Below are positions 35,259 through 42,927 of a stretch of DNA of 64,000 nucleotides, piece after piece. The notes beneath the pieces were generated by a model that made no database searches, had not been told where the DNA came from, and saw nothing but the letters and a program-made list of their open reading frames with translations. Position 1 is the first letter of the stretch, and each line of letters starts with the position of its first letter. The stretch lies in the NCBI GenBank assembly GCA_900177435.1, contig FXAI01000013.1, positions 1-64,000 of the forward strand. Direction: 5' to 3'. The position numbers were made by a program, and so were the translations under genes. The DNA comes from Alteromonadaceae bacterium Bs31. GTDB taxonomy: Bacteria > Pseudomonadota > Gammaproteobacteria > Pseudomonadales > Cellvibrionaceae.

Positions 35259-35310
35259 CTCATTACAAGGCAACAAACAGCCAAGTAGAAGATAGCGATA
35301 GCCTCGCGCT

Positions 35311-35362
35311 TACCCGCCAGCCCATCTCATTCTCCTGAGATGAGCTTGCGGGCTTTCTTTAT
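35311..35362 (+). terminator. Terminator after acs
   Basis: An outer CCCGC/GCGGG stem (35313-35317 with 35348-35352) and an inner CATCTCA/TGAGATG stem (35323-35329 with 35336-35342) are followed by CTTTCTTTATTTT. Confidence 0.7.
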
Positions 35363-35499
35363 TTTCCCTTTCCTCTCCTATGTATTCGCAGCGAATCTGC
35401 CGGTATACGCCCATTCCATGGGGGTACTGCGTCGTAATTTGCTCTGCGCTACGTTACACTTCCGCCTCAATTCACATTCCCCCTCCTAGGAGCCTCCTT

Positions 35500-35964
35500 T
35501 TGAAAATTGAAAATAACTCCGTGGTATCCATCCACTACACTCTAACTGGCGAAGATGGTGAAGTTATCGATACTTCCGAAGGCCGCGATCCGCTTAATTT
35601 TCTCGCTGGTGCGAGTAATATCATCCCCGGTTTGGAGCAGCAGCTGATCGGTTGTTCTGTAGGTGATAAAAAAGACGTGGTAGTGCAGCCTGAAGATGGT
35701 TACGGGGAGCTGCAAGCAGACCTTATTCAAACACTGCCCAAAGATATGTTTACCGGCATCGAAAAAATTGAAGTGGGCATGGAGTTTCAGGCTCAGGGGC
35801 CCAATGGTGAAGTACAGTTCGTGGTTGTTAAAGATGTAGCCGACGATGGCATCACCATTGATGCAAACCACGCCCTGGCAGGCAAAGTCCTCAACTTCGC
35901 CGTCAGCGTTGAGGCGGTTCGAGAGGCCACTCAAGAAGAAATTGATCACGGTCACGTGCACTAA
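35500..35964 (+). CDS. slyD: FKBP-type peptidyl-prolyl isomerase SlyD
   Basis: 154-residue cis-trans prolyl isomerase and chaperone, often tied to metal handling. I chose the TTG at 35500: TAGGAG lies seven bases upstream and the protein then begins MKIENNSVVSIHYTLTGEDG, the usual SlyD opening. The frame is open 40 codons further upstream, but that part has no family likeness. The FKBP domain is split by the insert-in-flap (about residues 65-125), as in SlyD. The end is EEIDHGHVH, a short remnant of the His-rich tail that E. coli SlyD carries, so nickel binding there may be weak. It is followed 13 bases later by ppnN. Confidence 0.9.
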   Translation: MKIENNSVVSIHYTLTGEDGEVIDTSEGRDPLNFLAGASNIIPGLEQQLIGCSVGDKKDVVVQPEDGYGELQADLIQTLPKDMFTGIEKIEVGMEFQAQGPNGEVQFVVVKDVADDGITIDANHALAGKVLNFAVSVEAVREATQEEIDHGHVH

Positions 35965-35977
35965 CAGGAAGATTTCA

Positions 35978-37357
35978 GTGGAAAGCGTATTCAATGGAGA
36001 AAAAGTTTCATCCATTATTTCACCGGACAACACCTTAAATGTGTTGTCGCAGCAGGAAGTCGCTCGTTTAATCGATAGCAGCAACCTTGAGGTTAACGAG
36101 TGCTTTCGGCGCTGTGCTCTGGCAGCACTGAATACTGGTGAGGAAACTGACAACACCCAACAGGTGCTGGACGCCTTTAAAGATTTTTCTGTAGAAGTTA
36201 TTCCGCAGGAGAGGGGTATAAAATTACGCCTTGTGAATGCACCGTCAAATGCTTTTGTTGATGAGGGCATTATTCAGGGTATAAAAGAGCACCTTTTTTC
36301 TGCGCTGCGGGACATCATCTACGTTAACAACGAATTGCTGGAAAACTCCGACGCAGACCTATCCACATCGGCAGGAATTACTAACGCTGTTTTTTACATT
36401 TTACGTAATGCCAGTTTGTTGCGTATAAACAGTGAGCCGAATATAGCCGTGTGTTGGGGGGGGCACTCTATTGACGAAATAGAGTATGACTACTCCAAAG
36501 AAGTTGGTTATGAAATGGGGTTGCGTGCCATAGATATTTGTACCGGCTGTGGGCCCGGCGCCATGAAAGGACCAATGAAGGGTGCCACATTTGGCCATGC
36601 CAAGCAGCGAAAACAAGGGCGTTATATCGGTATAACCGAGCCTGGTATTATCGCGGCAGAATCACCTAACCCCATTGTGAACGAGCTGGTAATAATGCCA
36701 GATATCGAAAAGCGCCTTGAGGCTTTTGTTCGCAGCGGCCATGGAATTGTAGTGTTTCCCGGTGGCGTGGGAACCGCAGAAGAAATTCTGTATATTTTGG
36801 GCATTTTGTTACACCCGGAAAACAAACACCTTCCCTTCCCATTAATATTTACTGGCCCCGCAAAGGCCGCAGAATATTTCCAGCAGATTGATGAGTTTAT
36901 TGGGCAGACTCTGGGTGAAGAGGCGCAGTCCCTCTATGAGATTGTGATTGACGACCCGGTTGAAGTTGCGCGAAAAATGAAAGATGGTATGCAGCGCGTG
37001 ACGGAGTACCGCAAATATATGCACGATGCGTTTTACTTTAATTGGGTGCTTAAAATAGACCAGGAATTACAGACGCCCTTTAGCCCTACGCACGACAATA
37101 TGTCCAAGCTGCAATTACACAAGGCTGTGCCAGTAAATGAGCTGGCGGCTAACTTACGTCGAGCATTTTCTGGCATTGTTGATGGCAATGTTAAAGAGCA
37201 CGGCATAAAAGCGGTTGCGGAACACGGCCCCTATGAGATTCACGGCGAAGCTGAAATTATCAAGCCGCTGGATAAACTTTTACGGTCTTTTGTGGCACAA
37301 AAACGCATGAAAATTCCTACTCAGGAATACGTGCCCTGCTACCGTATTGTCCAGTAG
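35978..37357 (+). CDS. ppnN: Nucleotide 5-prime-monophosphate nucleosidase PpnN (YgdH)
   Basis: Cleaves purine (and other) nucleoside monophosphates to base and ribose 5-phosphate; the E. coli enzyme is activated by (p)ppGpp. GTG start at 35978 with AGGAAG about seven bases upstream. An earlier in-frame ATG lies inside slyD and would add an unrelated stretch. Full-length family match at 459 residues: VCWGGHSIDEIEY, ICTGCGPGAMKGPMKGA, PDIEKRLEAFVRSGHGIVVFPGGVGTAEEILY (LOG-type nucleotide-binding), then the C-terminal FSGIVDGNVKEHGIKA and EYVPCYRI. A run of eight G (36456-36463) lies in frame. It is in an apparent slyD-ppnN-smrA operon. Confidence 0.93.
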   Translation: MESVFNGEKVSSIISPDNTLNVLSQQEVARLIDSSNLEVNECFRRCALAALNTGEETDNTQQVLDAFKDFSVEVIPQERGIKLRLVNAPSNAFVDEGIIQGIKEHLFSALRDIIYVNNELLENSDADLSTSAGITNAVFYILRNASLLRINSEPNIAVCWGGHSIDEIEYDYSKEVGYEMGLRAIDICTGCGPGAMKGPMKGATFGHAKQRKQGRYIGITEPGIIAAESPNPIVNELVIMPDIEKRLEAFVRSGHGIVVFPGGVGTAEEILYILGILLHPENKHLPFPLIFTGPAKAAEYFQQIDEFIGQTLGEEAQSLYEIVIDDPVEVARKMKDGMQRVTEYRKYMHDAFYFNWVLKIDQELQTPFSPTHDNMSKLQLHKAVPVNELAANLRRAFSGIVDGNVKEHGIKAVAEHGPYEIHGEAEIIKPLDKLLRSFVAQKRMKIPTQEYVPCYRIVQ

Positions 37358-37382
37358 CTGATGTAGGTGGGCCGAGGTAAAT

Positions 37383-37958
37383 ATGGCAGAAGAGAATGAA
37401 TTTAGCTCCTTGCTTGGTGATGATGTAAAACCCATCAAGCTGGAAAAGCGGGTGAGTGTTAATAGCTCAAAAGATGCGGATGTGGACAAGCAGGAGCGCA
37501 GGCTTGCTGCGGAGGCCATAAAAGAGCAAAAAGAAGATCCGCTATCGGTGCCTGTTGAGCTCGTCGACCCGCTTGCGGTATTGAGCTATCAGCGTCCCGG
37601 AGTGCAGCACGGGGTGTTCAAAAACCTTCGTCTTGGTAAATACTCTCTTGATGCGCGCCTGGACCTCCATCGCCTATCTGTGGATGATGCGCGTAAAAGC
37701 ATCTATCAGTTTATTAAAGATTGTGTGGAAAGCGACGTGCGTTGCGCGTTGGTGACTCATGGGAAAGGCGAGGGGCGAAATACGCCAGCCTTGTTAAAAA
37801 GCTGTGTTGCCCACTGGTTGCCACAATTTGACGAAGTGCTGGCTTTTCACTCTGCGCAAAAACAGCATGGCAGTTACGGCGCTACTTATGTACTGCTTAA
37901 GAAGAGTGACAAGAAAAAACTGGAAACCAAGGAAAGGCATCAACGACACCTGCGATAG
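37383..37958 (+). CDS. smrA: Smr-domain protein SmrA
   Basis: 191-residue protein with a C-terminal Smr domain (about residues 95-175), a fold related to MutS2 C-termini with DNA or RNA nicking activity. Motifs LDLHRLSVDDARKSIYQFI and LVTHGKGEG are present, and the Gly-rich end HGSYGATYVLL closes the domain. The N-terminal 90 residues are charged and probably disordered. It starts 25 bases after ppnN, with GAGG upstream of the ATG, and is probably in the same transcript. It is convergent with the acyltransferase fusion gene. Confidence 0.9.
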   Translation: MAEENEFSSLLGDDVKPIKLEKRVSVNSSKDADVDKQERRLAAEAIKEQKEDPLSVPVELVDPLAVLSYQRPGVQHGVFKNLRLGKYSLDARLDLHRLSVDDARKSIYQFIKDCVESDVRCALVTHGKGEGRNTPALLKSCVAHWLPQFDEVLAFHSAQKQHGSYGATYVLLKKSDKKKLETKERHQRHLR

Positions 37959-37993
37959 CTGTTTGAAGAGTGCATTTTTCTATGCTAAGTGAG

Positions 37994-39706
37994 CTAGCCC
38001 TTGATATAGCGTTTGCGCTTGCTTGTTTTTAATTTGCGCAAATCCGCCATGCATAGCCCATCAAGACAGTCGCCAAAATCCGGGTCGCGGCTGAAAACAA
38101 TGGACTGAAAACCGCCAGGTTCAAATAAAGCGGTGTACTGCTTAAAGAGTACAGGAAGCTTGTGCCCCTGCTGCGAGAAACGTCCTTGCATTACATCGAA
38201 GGCCGAATCCGCATCCATATCTGTAAAGAACGTATCCAGCTGCTCTATTTTTTCAGTGGAAAGCAGGTACGGGTGATTGGCCTTGGCCAGGTCTTGAGGG
38301 CAAGCATAGTAGCGACGATAGAAATAGACCAGAGTGTCCATCAAGTCTCTCGGGTAGTCTGCGCTCATGCTCACCGGTCCGATTAAAAAACGCACCTCCG
38401 GGTTGTGCGCCAGATAAGCGCCGAGACCCTGCCACAAATAATCCAGGCAAGCCTTGCCCCAATACTGGGGGGCCACAAAGCTGCGTCCAAGTTCTACACC
38501 CTGACTAAGGAAATTTTCAATTTCCGGGGTGTAGCGATACAGGCTGCTGGTGTAGAAACCTTTTATGCCTTGCGACTCGATAATATCCTTGCCAATACCC
38601 AGCCTGTAGGAACCAGCGATTTCTCTGTTATGTGTGTTCCACAGAACCAGATGACGATAGTGCTGGTCATAGATATCCAGGTCACGCTTTTGGCCGGAGC
38701 CTTCTCCTACTTTACGAAAAGTAATTTCTCTTAGACGACCAATTTCCTTAATAACGGATGAGTTATGGTGGTAGTCAACAAGGTAAATTTCATTGTGGTC
38801 GCGAGTGGAGCCAATCTTTTGCGCCTGAAAAAGCTCCTGTTCAATTTTTTTTGCTGGTTCAGGCGCGGCTAACTTTTTTTCTGTGATAAACGCTTTACTG
38901 CTTGTGCTGCCAATGTTGTAAACGTGTTTCTTTAAACGCTTAACCAGCGTGCGATCCTGTAAATGCTCAGTTTTTAATGACTCCAAAGGAATTGGTTTGC
39001 CAATGCTAAATTTAATACTGCTGGATTTTTTGTTAAACATTTCATGGGCAAGCAGGGCTGTACCCAGGGGCTTAAAAATTGCGGAAGCGCCATAAAAAAG
39101 TAGCGAGTTTTTCGCCCCAATATGTACAGGTAAGATAGGCGCTTTTGCTTTGCGTGCAAAATGCAGGAAGCCCGGCCGCCACTTTGTGTCTCTAACGCCG
39201 GTTGGGCGCGCGCGCGAAACCTCCCCGGCAGGGAATACGATTATCGCTTGCTCCTTGTTGAGCGCATCGACCACCCGTTTGTAACTGCGCCGTGCGCTAC
39301 CGCCAGTCATATTATCCAGTGGTATCAGCAGGTCACTGAGGTTTTCAAAGTTCATCAGCATATCATTGGCGAGAATCTTTACATCTGGACGAACTTCATA
39401 AATTAATTTCAAAATGGCCAGGCCATCTAAAGAGCCAATGGGGTGGTTTGCAATAACAACCAACTTGCCCGCTTGGGGAATGTTGTTTCTATCTTGCTCA
39501 TCCACCGTAAAGGTGAAATTGAAGTAGTTAAAGACGCTATTAACAAAGGCCATGCTCTGCTTGTCTTTATTCTCCAGCAGGAAGTCGTTTATTTCGTTCT
39601 CGTAAACGAGTTTTTTTAACAGGGTTAAAGTTGGTCTGCGAATAAGCGCGGATTTTTTAGCAAACGCTGGAAATTTTGTTGTTATTGCTTTTTCTACGTT
39701 TATCAT
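37994..39706 (-). CDS. olsF: Bifunctional acyltransferase, OlsF-like ornithine lipid synthase
   Basis: A 570-residue fusion. The N-terminal PlsC-type lysophospholipid acyltransferase domain (about residues 60-260) has the HxxxxD catalytic motif in NHPIGSLD (His88, Asp94) and the VFPAGEVSR substrate motif. The C-terminal GNAT-like domain (about residues 300-520) has VELGRSFVAPQYWG and resembles OlsB/hemolysin-type N-acyltransferases. OlsF is known to make ornithine lipids alone: its C-terminal half makes lyso-ornithine lipid and its N-terminal half adds the second acyl chain. Ornithine lipids replace phospholipids under phosphate limitation. No Pho box was identified upstream. The name rests on architecture and not on a tested reaction. 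Confidence 0.75.
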   Translation of the reverse strand: MINVEKAITTKFPAFAKKSALIRRPTLTLLKKLVYENEINDFLLENKDKQSMAFVNSVFNYFNFTFTVDEQDRNNIPQAGKLVVIANHPIGSLDGLAILKLIYEVRPDVKILANDMLMNFENLSDLLIPLDNMTGGSARRSYKRVVDALNKEQAIIVFPAGEVSRARPTGVRDTKWRPGFLHFARKAKAPILPVHIGAKNSLLFYGASAIFKPLGTALLAHEMFNKKSSSIKFSIGKPIPLESLKTEHLQDRTLVKRLKKHVYNIGSTSSKAFITEKKLAAPEPAKKIEQELFQAQKIGSTRDHNEIYLVDYHHNSSVIKEIGRLREITFRKVGEGSGQKRDLDIYDQHYRHLVLWNTHNREIAGSYRLGIGKDIIESQGIKGFYTSSLYRYTPEIENFLSQGVELGRSFVAPQYWGKACLDYLWQGLGAYLAHNPEVRFLIGPVSMSADYPRDLMDTLVYFYRRYYACPQDLAKANHPYLLSTEKIEQLDTFFTDMDADSAFDVMQGRFSQQGHKLPVLFKQYTALFEPGGFQSIVFSRDPDFGDCLDGLCMADLRKLKTSKRKRYIKG

Positions 39707-39837
39707 TAGGTGTCCCTCTGTTCGCTTCGTGCGACAGATTTATTGCAGCAACTAAATTAGCCCAAAGGCTAATGCTGTATGATGACTTTTATATGACACT
39801 TTGTTTAAGCTTTTTTGCCTATTGAGGCTATTGCCCT

Positions 39838-40452
39838 ATGACACTAATACCCGCAAAAGAAATAATTGAATTCTGGTTCTCTGAATGTGACGCCCACCCG
39901 GAGCAATTGCAGTCGGTAGCCGGTCGATGGTATTCAGGCGCTGTTTCCTTTGACAAGGAGATTGTGGAACGGTTCGGTCATTTGTTTGACTTAGTGCCGG
40001 AGCCTCTCATGTCCGCGCTTGATACTCTGAATGAGGATGAATTGCTCGCCGCTATTTTGCTCTGCGATCAATACAGCCGTAATTGTTTTCGGCGTTCGGC
40101 AAAAGCCTTTCAGTTTGATGATTTCTCGCTTCGTTTGCTGGATGTAGCGCTGGCAAAAGGGCTGCACCTCTCCATGCATCCCATTTATTGTGTGTTTTTG
40201 CTGATGCCACTGCAGCACGCTGAGGATTTGTCGAGACAGGAGCAAGGCCTTAAGTTGTTTGAAGCCTTAGAGGCACGAGCCTCAGAGCCGTATCGCTCCT
40301 ATATTGAAAATACAGCAAGATACGCGCGCGATCACCATGAGCTTATTGCTCAATTTGGTCGTTTTCCTCATAGGAATGAAGTGCTTGGTCGAGAGCCCAG
40401 CCAAGAAGAACGTGACTATCTTAGTGCTGGTGGTAAGCGGTTTGGGCAGTAA
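39838..40452 (+). CDS. DUF924 family protein
   Basis: A 204-residue soluble helical protein of unknown function. It matches the DUF924 pattern: IIEFWFSECDAHPEQ...RWY at the start, LAAILLCDQYSRNCFRRSAKAFQFD in the middle, HPIYCVFLLMPLQHAEDLSRQEQG, and near the end QFGRFPHRNEVLGREPSQEERDYL. The family is common in proteobacteria and has a TPR-like fold. It is divergent from the olsF-like gene and not in an operon with its right-hand neighbour. Confidence 0.85.
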   Translation: MTLIPAKEIIEFWFSECDAHPEQLQSVAGRWYSGAVSFDKEIVERFGHLFDLVPEPLMSALDTLNEDELLAAILLCDQYSRNCFRRSAKAFQFDDFSLRLLDVALAKGLHLSMHPIYCVFLLMPLQHAEDLSRQEQGLKLFEALEARASEPYRSYIENTARYARDHHELIAQFGRFPHRNEVLGREPSQEERDYLSAGGKRFGQ

Positions 40453-40507
40453 ACGCTAGTGCACCAGCAGGCCCTTTTTTGCAGGTGCTGTGTTTAAGCT
40501 CCGCCAG

Positions 40508-41572
40508 TTAGCAAAGCTGGGCTAACTGGGCGCGCTGTTTTTCAAGTAGCGACTGAAAGGGCTGCTCAAAACCTGAAACCACCTTTCTGCCATCTTCCGA
40601 GCCTAATTCCAGAAATTTTAATCGCCTGCTGATCAGCTCGTCTGCTGCTGCCTGGGTTTCTAGCACCAGCCCAGCAATGGGCAGGTTTGCAGGTATTAAG
40701 TCCTGCTGGTTTGCCGAAACAAAGGCAGCAAGATCGAGAGGGATGTTGTTGATAATGCTGCTAAGCTCGACGATTAGCCAGGCACTGCAAGCGGCGCGAA
40801 ACAGGGCCTCGTTGGTGGCATCGTTGGCAATGAATGTGAGGCGGTACTGATCGTTTTCGCGTTCAAAGCTGGCGCCGTTGTAGAGCGCCAGCACATCAGC
40901 AATAGTTTGTTCTACTTGGCCGAGAGTGAGTCGCAGGTTTTCGCCGTTCAACTGTTGTTGCAGTACCTTGAGGTTTTTTAAATGGATAATGCTGTAGACC
41001 TTCGGCCAATCATCCTCTGGCTCCTGTTCAACAAACGGGTCTTGCTCCTCGCCAAGGGGCGAGGCCGCCTGGTGTTTGGGTTCCAGCTTGATTGAGCCGC
41101 TGCGATGCAGTTCCCAGGCTAACAGTGCCAGTACCAAGGCCAAGAGTGCTGCAAACAGGCGTGTGTTGTTTCCTGCGATAGATGGCTTGGGGCTGAGAGA
41201 AACGGAGACATAACCGGCGATACTGTCGTGCAGCACAATAGGCGCTGTATACGCTTCGCCAGCCTTCGTTCGTGAATCTCCTGCCTGAACCAGTAATTTG
41301 TTCTCTACGTCGTGAATGGTTGCCAGCTGGGTAGCGGGGTTTTTCATCACATCTTCCAGTATCACCTGCAGTCGCACCAGATCGTGATTAAAACTGGCAT
41401 CGATTGCCTGGCTAGCGGCCATGGACGCCAAGGCCTGGCCATAGTGTTGAGCCTGCTGGTTCTGCCGCTGTTGAACATTCGGGATGGTCAGCATCAAGGT
41501 AAGGACAATGCCGATAAGCAAGCCAAATAAACAGCCCGCCAGAGGGGAGGGGCCTTGGAAGTAGAGTTTCAA
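40508..41572 (-). CDS. AhpA/YtjB-like inner-membrane protein, divergent from serB
   Basis: 354 residues. The start is a TTG at 41572 with GAGGA about seven bases upstream; no later Met keeps the first membrane helix. Two hydrophobic helices (about residues 10-30 and 135-155) flank a periplasmic domain of about 100 residues, and the rest is cytoplasmic and acidic in part. This arrangement and the position back-to-back with serB match the AhpA/YtjB (SMP) family. Function is unknown. A nine-base inverted repeat (40504-40512 with 40521-40529) overlaps its stop codon. Confidence 0.7.
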   Translation of the reverse strand: MKLYFQGPSPLAGCLFGLLIGIVLTLMLTIPNVQQRQNQQAQHYGQALASMAASQAIDASFNHDLVRLQVILEDVMKNPATQLATIHDVENKLLVQAGDSRTKAGEAYTAPIVLHDSIAGYVSVSLSPKPSIAGNNTRLFAALLALVLALLAWELHRSGSIKLEPKHQAASPLGEEQDPFVEQEPEDDWPKVYSIIHLKNLKVLQQQLNGENLRLTLGQVEQTIADVLALYNGASFERENDQYRLTFIANDATNEALFRAACSAWLIVELSSIINNIPLDLAAFVSANQQDLIPANLPIAGLVLETQAAADELISRRLKFLELGSEDGRKVVSGFEQPFQSLLEKQRAQLAQLC

Positions 41573-41614
41573 AACAAATTCCTCATGGGTGAAGCAGTAG
41601 CAAGTGGCTTCCTT

Positions 41615-41620
41615 TATAAT
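41615..41620 (+). promoter_or_regulatory. Candidate -10 box of serB
   Basis: A perfect TATAAT lies 36 bases before the GTG start chosen for serB. No good -35 box is seen, so an activator may help. It lies downstream of alternative in-frame starts at 41555 and 41585, which supports the GTG start. Confidence 0.45.
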
Positions 41621-41656
41621 TCCGCCCCGAACTTTACCAGAATACAGGCCAGGGCT

Positions 41657-42868
41657 GTGCGCGAACTTATTTTAATTACCATTTCGGGGCAAGATAAGCC
41701 CGGAGTTACCTCTGAAGTTAGCAGAATATTGGCTGAAAACTCAGCCAATATTCTGGACATAGGTCAGGCGGTTATTCACGATAACCTTTCTTTGGGAATA
41801 CTGGTGGATATCCCGGAAGAGAGCCAATCTTCGCCGCTGGTGAAAAATATTTTATACCGCATACACGAGATGGGAATGCAGGTGCGCTTTCAACCCATCA
41901 CTGCGGATAGCTACGATCAGTGGGTGAGCCATCAGGGTAAAGAACGCCATATCATAAGCTTGTTGGCAAGGCGAATTACGGCAAGTCAGATTTCTGCTTT
42001 AACCAGCATTGTTGCCCGGCACGGTTTGAATATCGATAACATCAGCCGCCTATCCGGGCGCGTTCATCTCGACCAAACTAATGACAACGTTATTGCCTGT
42101 GTAGAGTTCTCTGCGCGGGGAAGCGCTAAAAACATCGCTGATTTGCGTGCAGATTTTGCCGAGTTGGCTTCCGAAATGGATGTGGATATTGCCTTTCAGG
42201 AAGACAGTATGTTCCGCCGCACGCGGCGCCTGGTGTGTTTTGATATGGATTCCACTTTGATCGAAGCGGAAGTGATAGATGAGCTGGCGAAAGCGGCGGG
42301 TGTTGGCGATCAAGTCTCGCAGATTACCGAGGCTGCCATGCGGGGCGAGCTGGACTTCAACGAGAGCTTTAAGCGTCGTGTGGCTTTACTCAAAGGGCTT
42401 GACGAATCTGTACTGGAAGAAATAGCGCAACAGCTGCCGGTTACAGAAGGGGCTGAGCGTCTCATTGGTACCTTGAATAAACTGGGTTACAAGACAGCAA
42501 TACTCTCCGGCGGATTTAATTATTTTGGTCGGTTTTTACAGAACAAGTTGGGCATCGATTACGTGTTTGCCAACGACCTCGATATTGTCGATGGCAAAGT
42601 GACGGGGGAGGTTAAAGGTGAAATTGTTAACGGCAATCGCAAGGCGGAGCTATTAACAGCACTTGCAGAACAGGAAGGCATTTCTCTAAAGCAAGTTGTA
42701 GCTGTGGGCGATGGAGCAAATGATTTGCCCATGCTTAGCATTGCGGGCTTGGGTATCGCCTTTAGGGCAAAACCCCTGGTTCGTGCTGAGGCCAAACAAT
42801 CGATATCGAACCTTGGCTTGGACGCTATTTTGTATTTGATGGGCTTTCGAGATAGAGAGATCGATTAA
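41657..42868 (+). CDS. serB: Phosphoserine phosphatase SerB
   Basis: Last step of serine synthesis. I chose the GTG at 41657, which gives VRELILITISGQDKPG, the usual start of the Pseudomonas-type protein, and 403 residues, close to the family's usual length; TATAAT lies just upstream. Two N-terminal ACT-like domains (residues about 1-165) are followed by a HAD domain with the catalytic pair Asp196 and Asp198 in FDMDSTLIEAEVIDELA, then AILSGGFNYF and VGDGANDLPML. The ACT domains suggest serine feedback. It is divergent from the AhpA-like gene and convergent with fimX, matching Pseudomonas order. Confidence 0.94.
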   Translation: MRELILITISGQDKPGVTSEVSRILAENSANILDIGQAVIHDNLSLGILVDIPEESQSSPLVKNILYRIHEMGMQVRFQPITADSYDQWVSHQGKERHIISLLARRITASQISALTSIVARHGLNIDNISRLSGRVHLDQTNDNVIACVEFSARGSAKNIADLRADFAELASEMDVDIAFQEDSMFRRTRRLVCFDMDSTLIEAEVIDELAKAAGVGDQVSQITEAAMRGELDFNESFKRRVALLKGLDESVLEEIAQQLPVTEGAERLIGTLNKLGYKTAILSGGFNYFGRFLQNKLGIDYVFANDLDIVDGKVTGEVKGEIVNGNRKAELLTALAEQEGISLKQVVAVGDGANDLPMLSIAGLGIAFRAKPLVRAEAKQSISNLGLDAILYLMGFRDREID

Positions 42869-42880
42869 TGTATGGTGTGA

Positions 42881-42926
42881 GACCTTGTGCTCGGAACCCC
42901 TTCAGCAGGCGCCAGCGAGCAAGGTC
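42881..42926. terminator. Hairpin between convergent serB and fimX
   Basis: GACCTTG..CTCG (42881-42893, with a two-base bulge) pairs with CGAGCAAGGTC (42916-42926). There is no T run on either side, so termination is only a guess. Confidence 0.3.
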
Positions 42927-42927
42927 G

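Noticed and set aside
34110-35276. 388-codon antisense frame inside acs
   Set aside because: Long open frames opposite a highly conserved gene arise from codon bias; the sequence resembles no protein.
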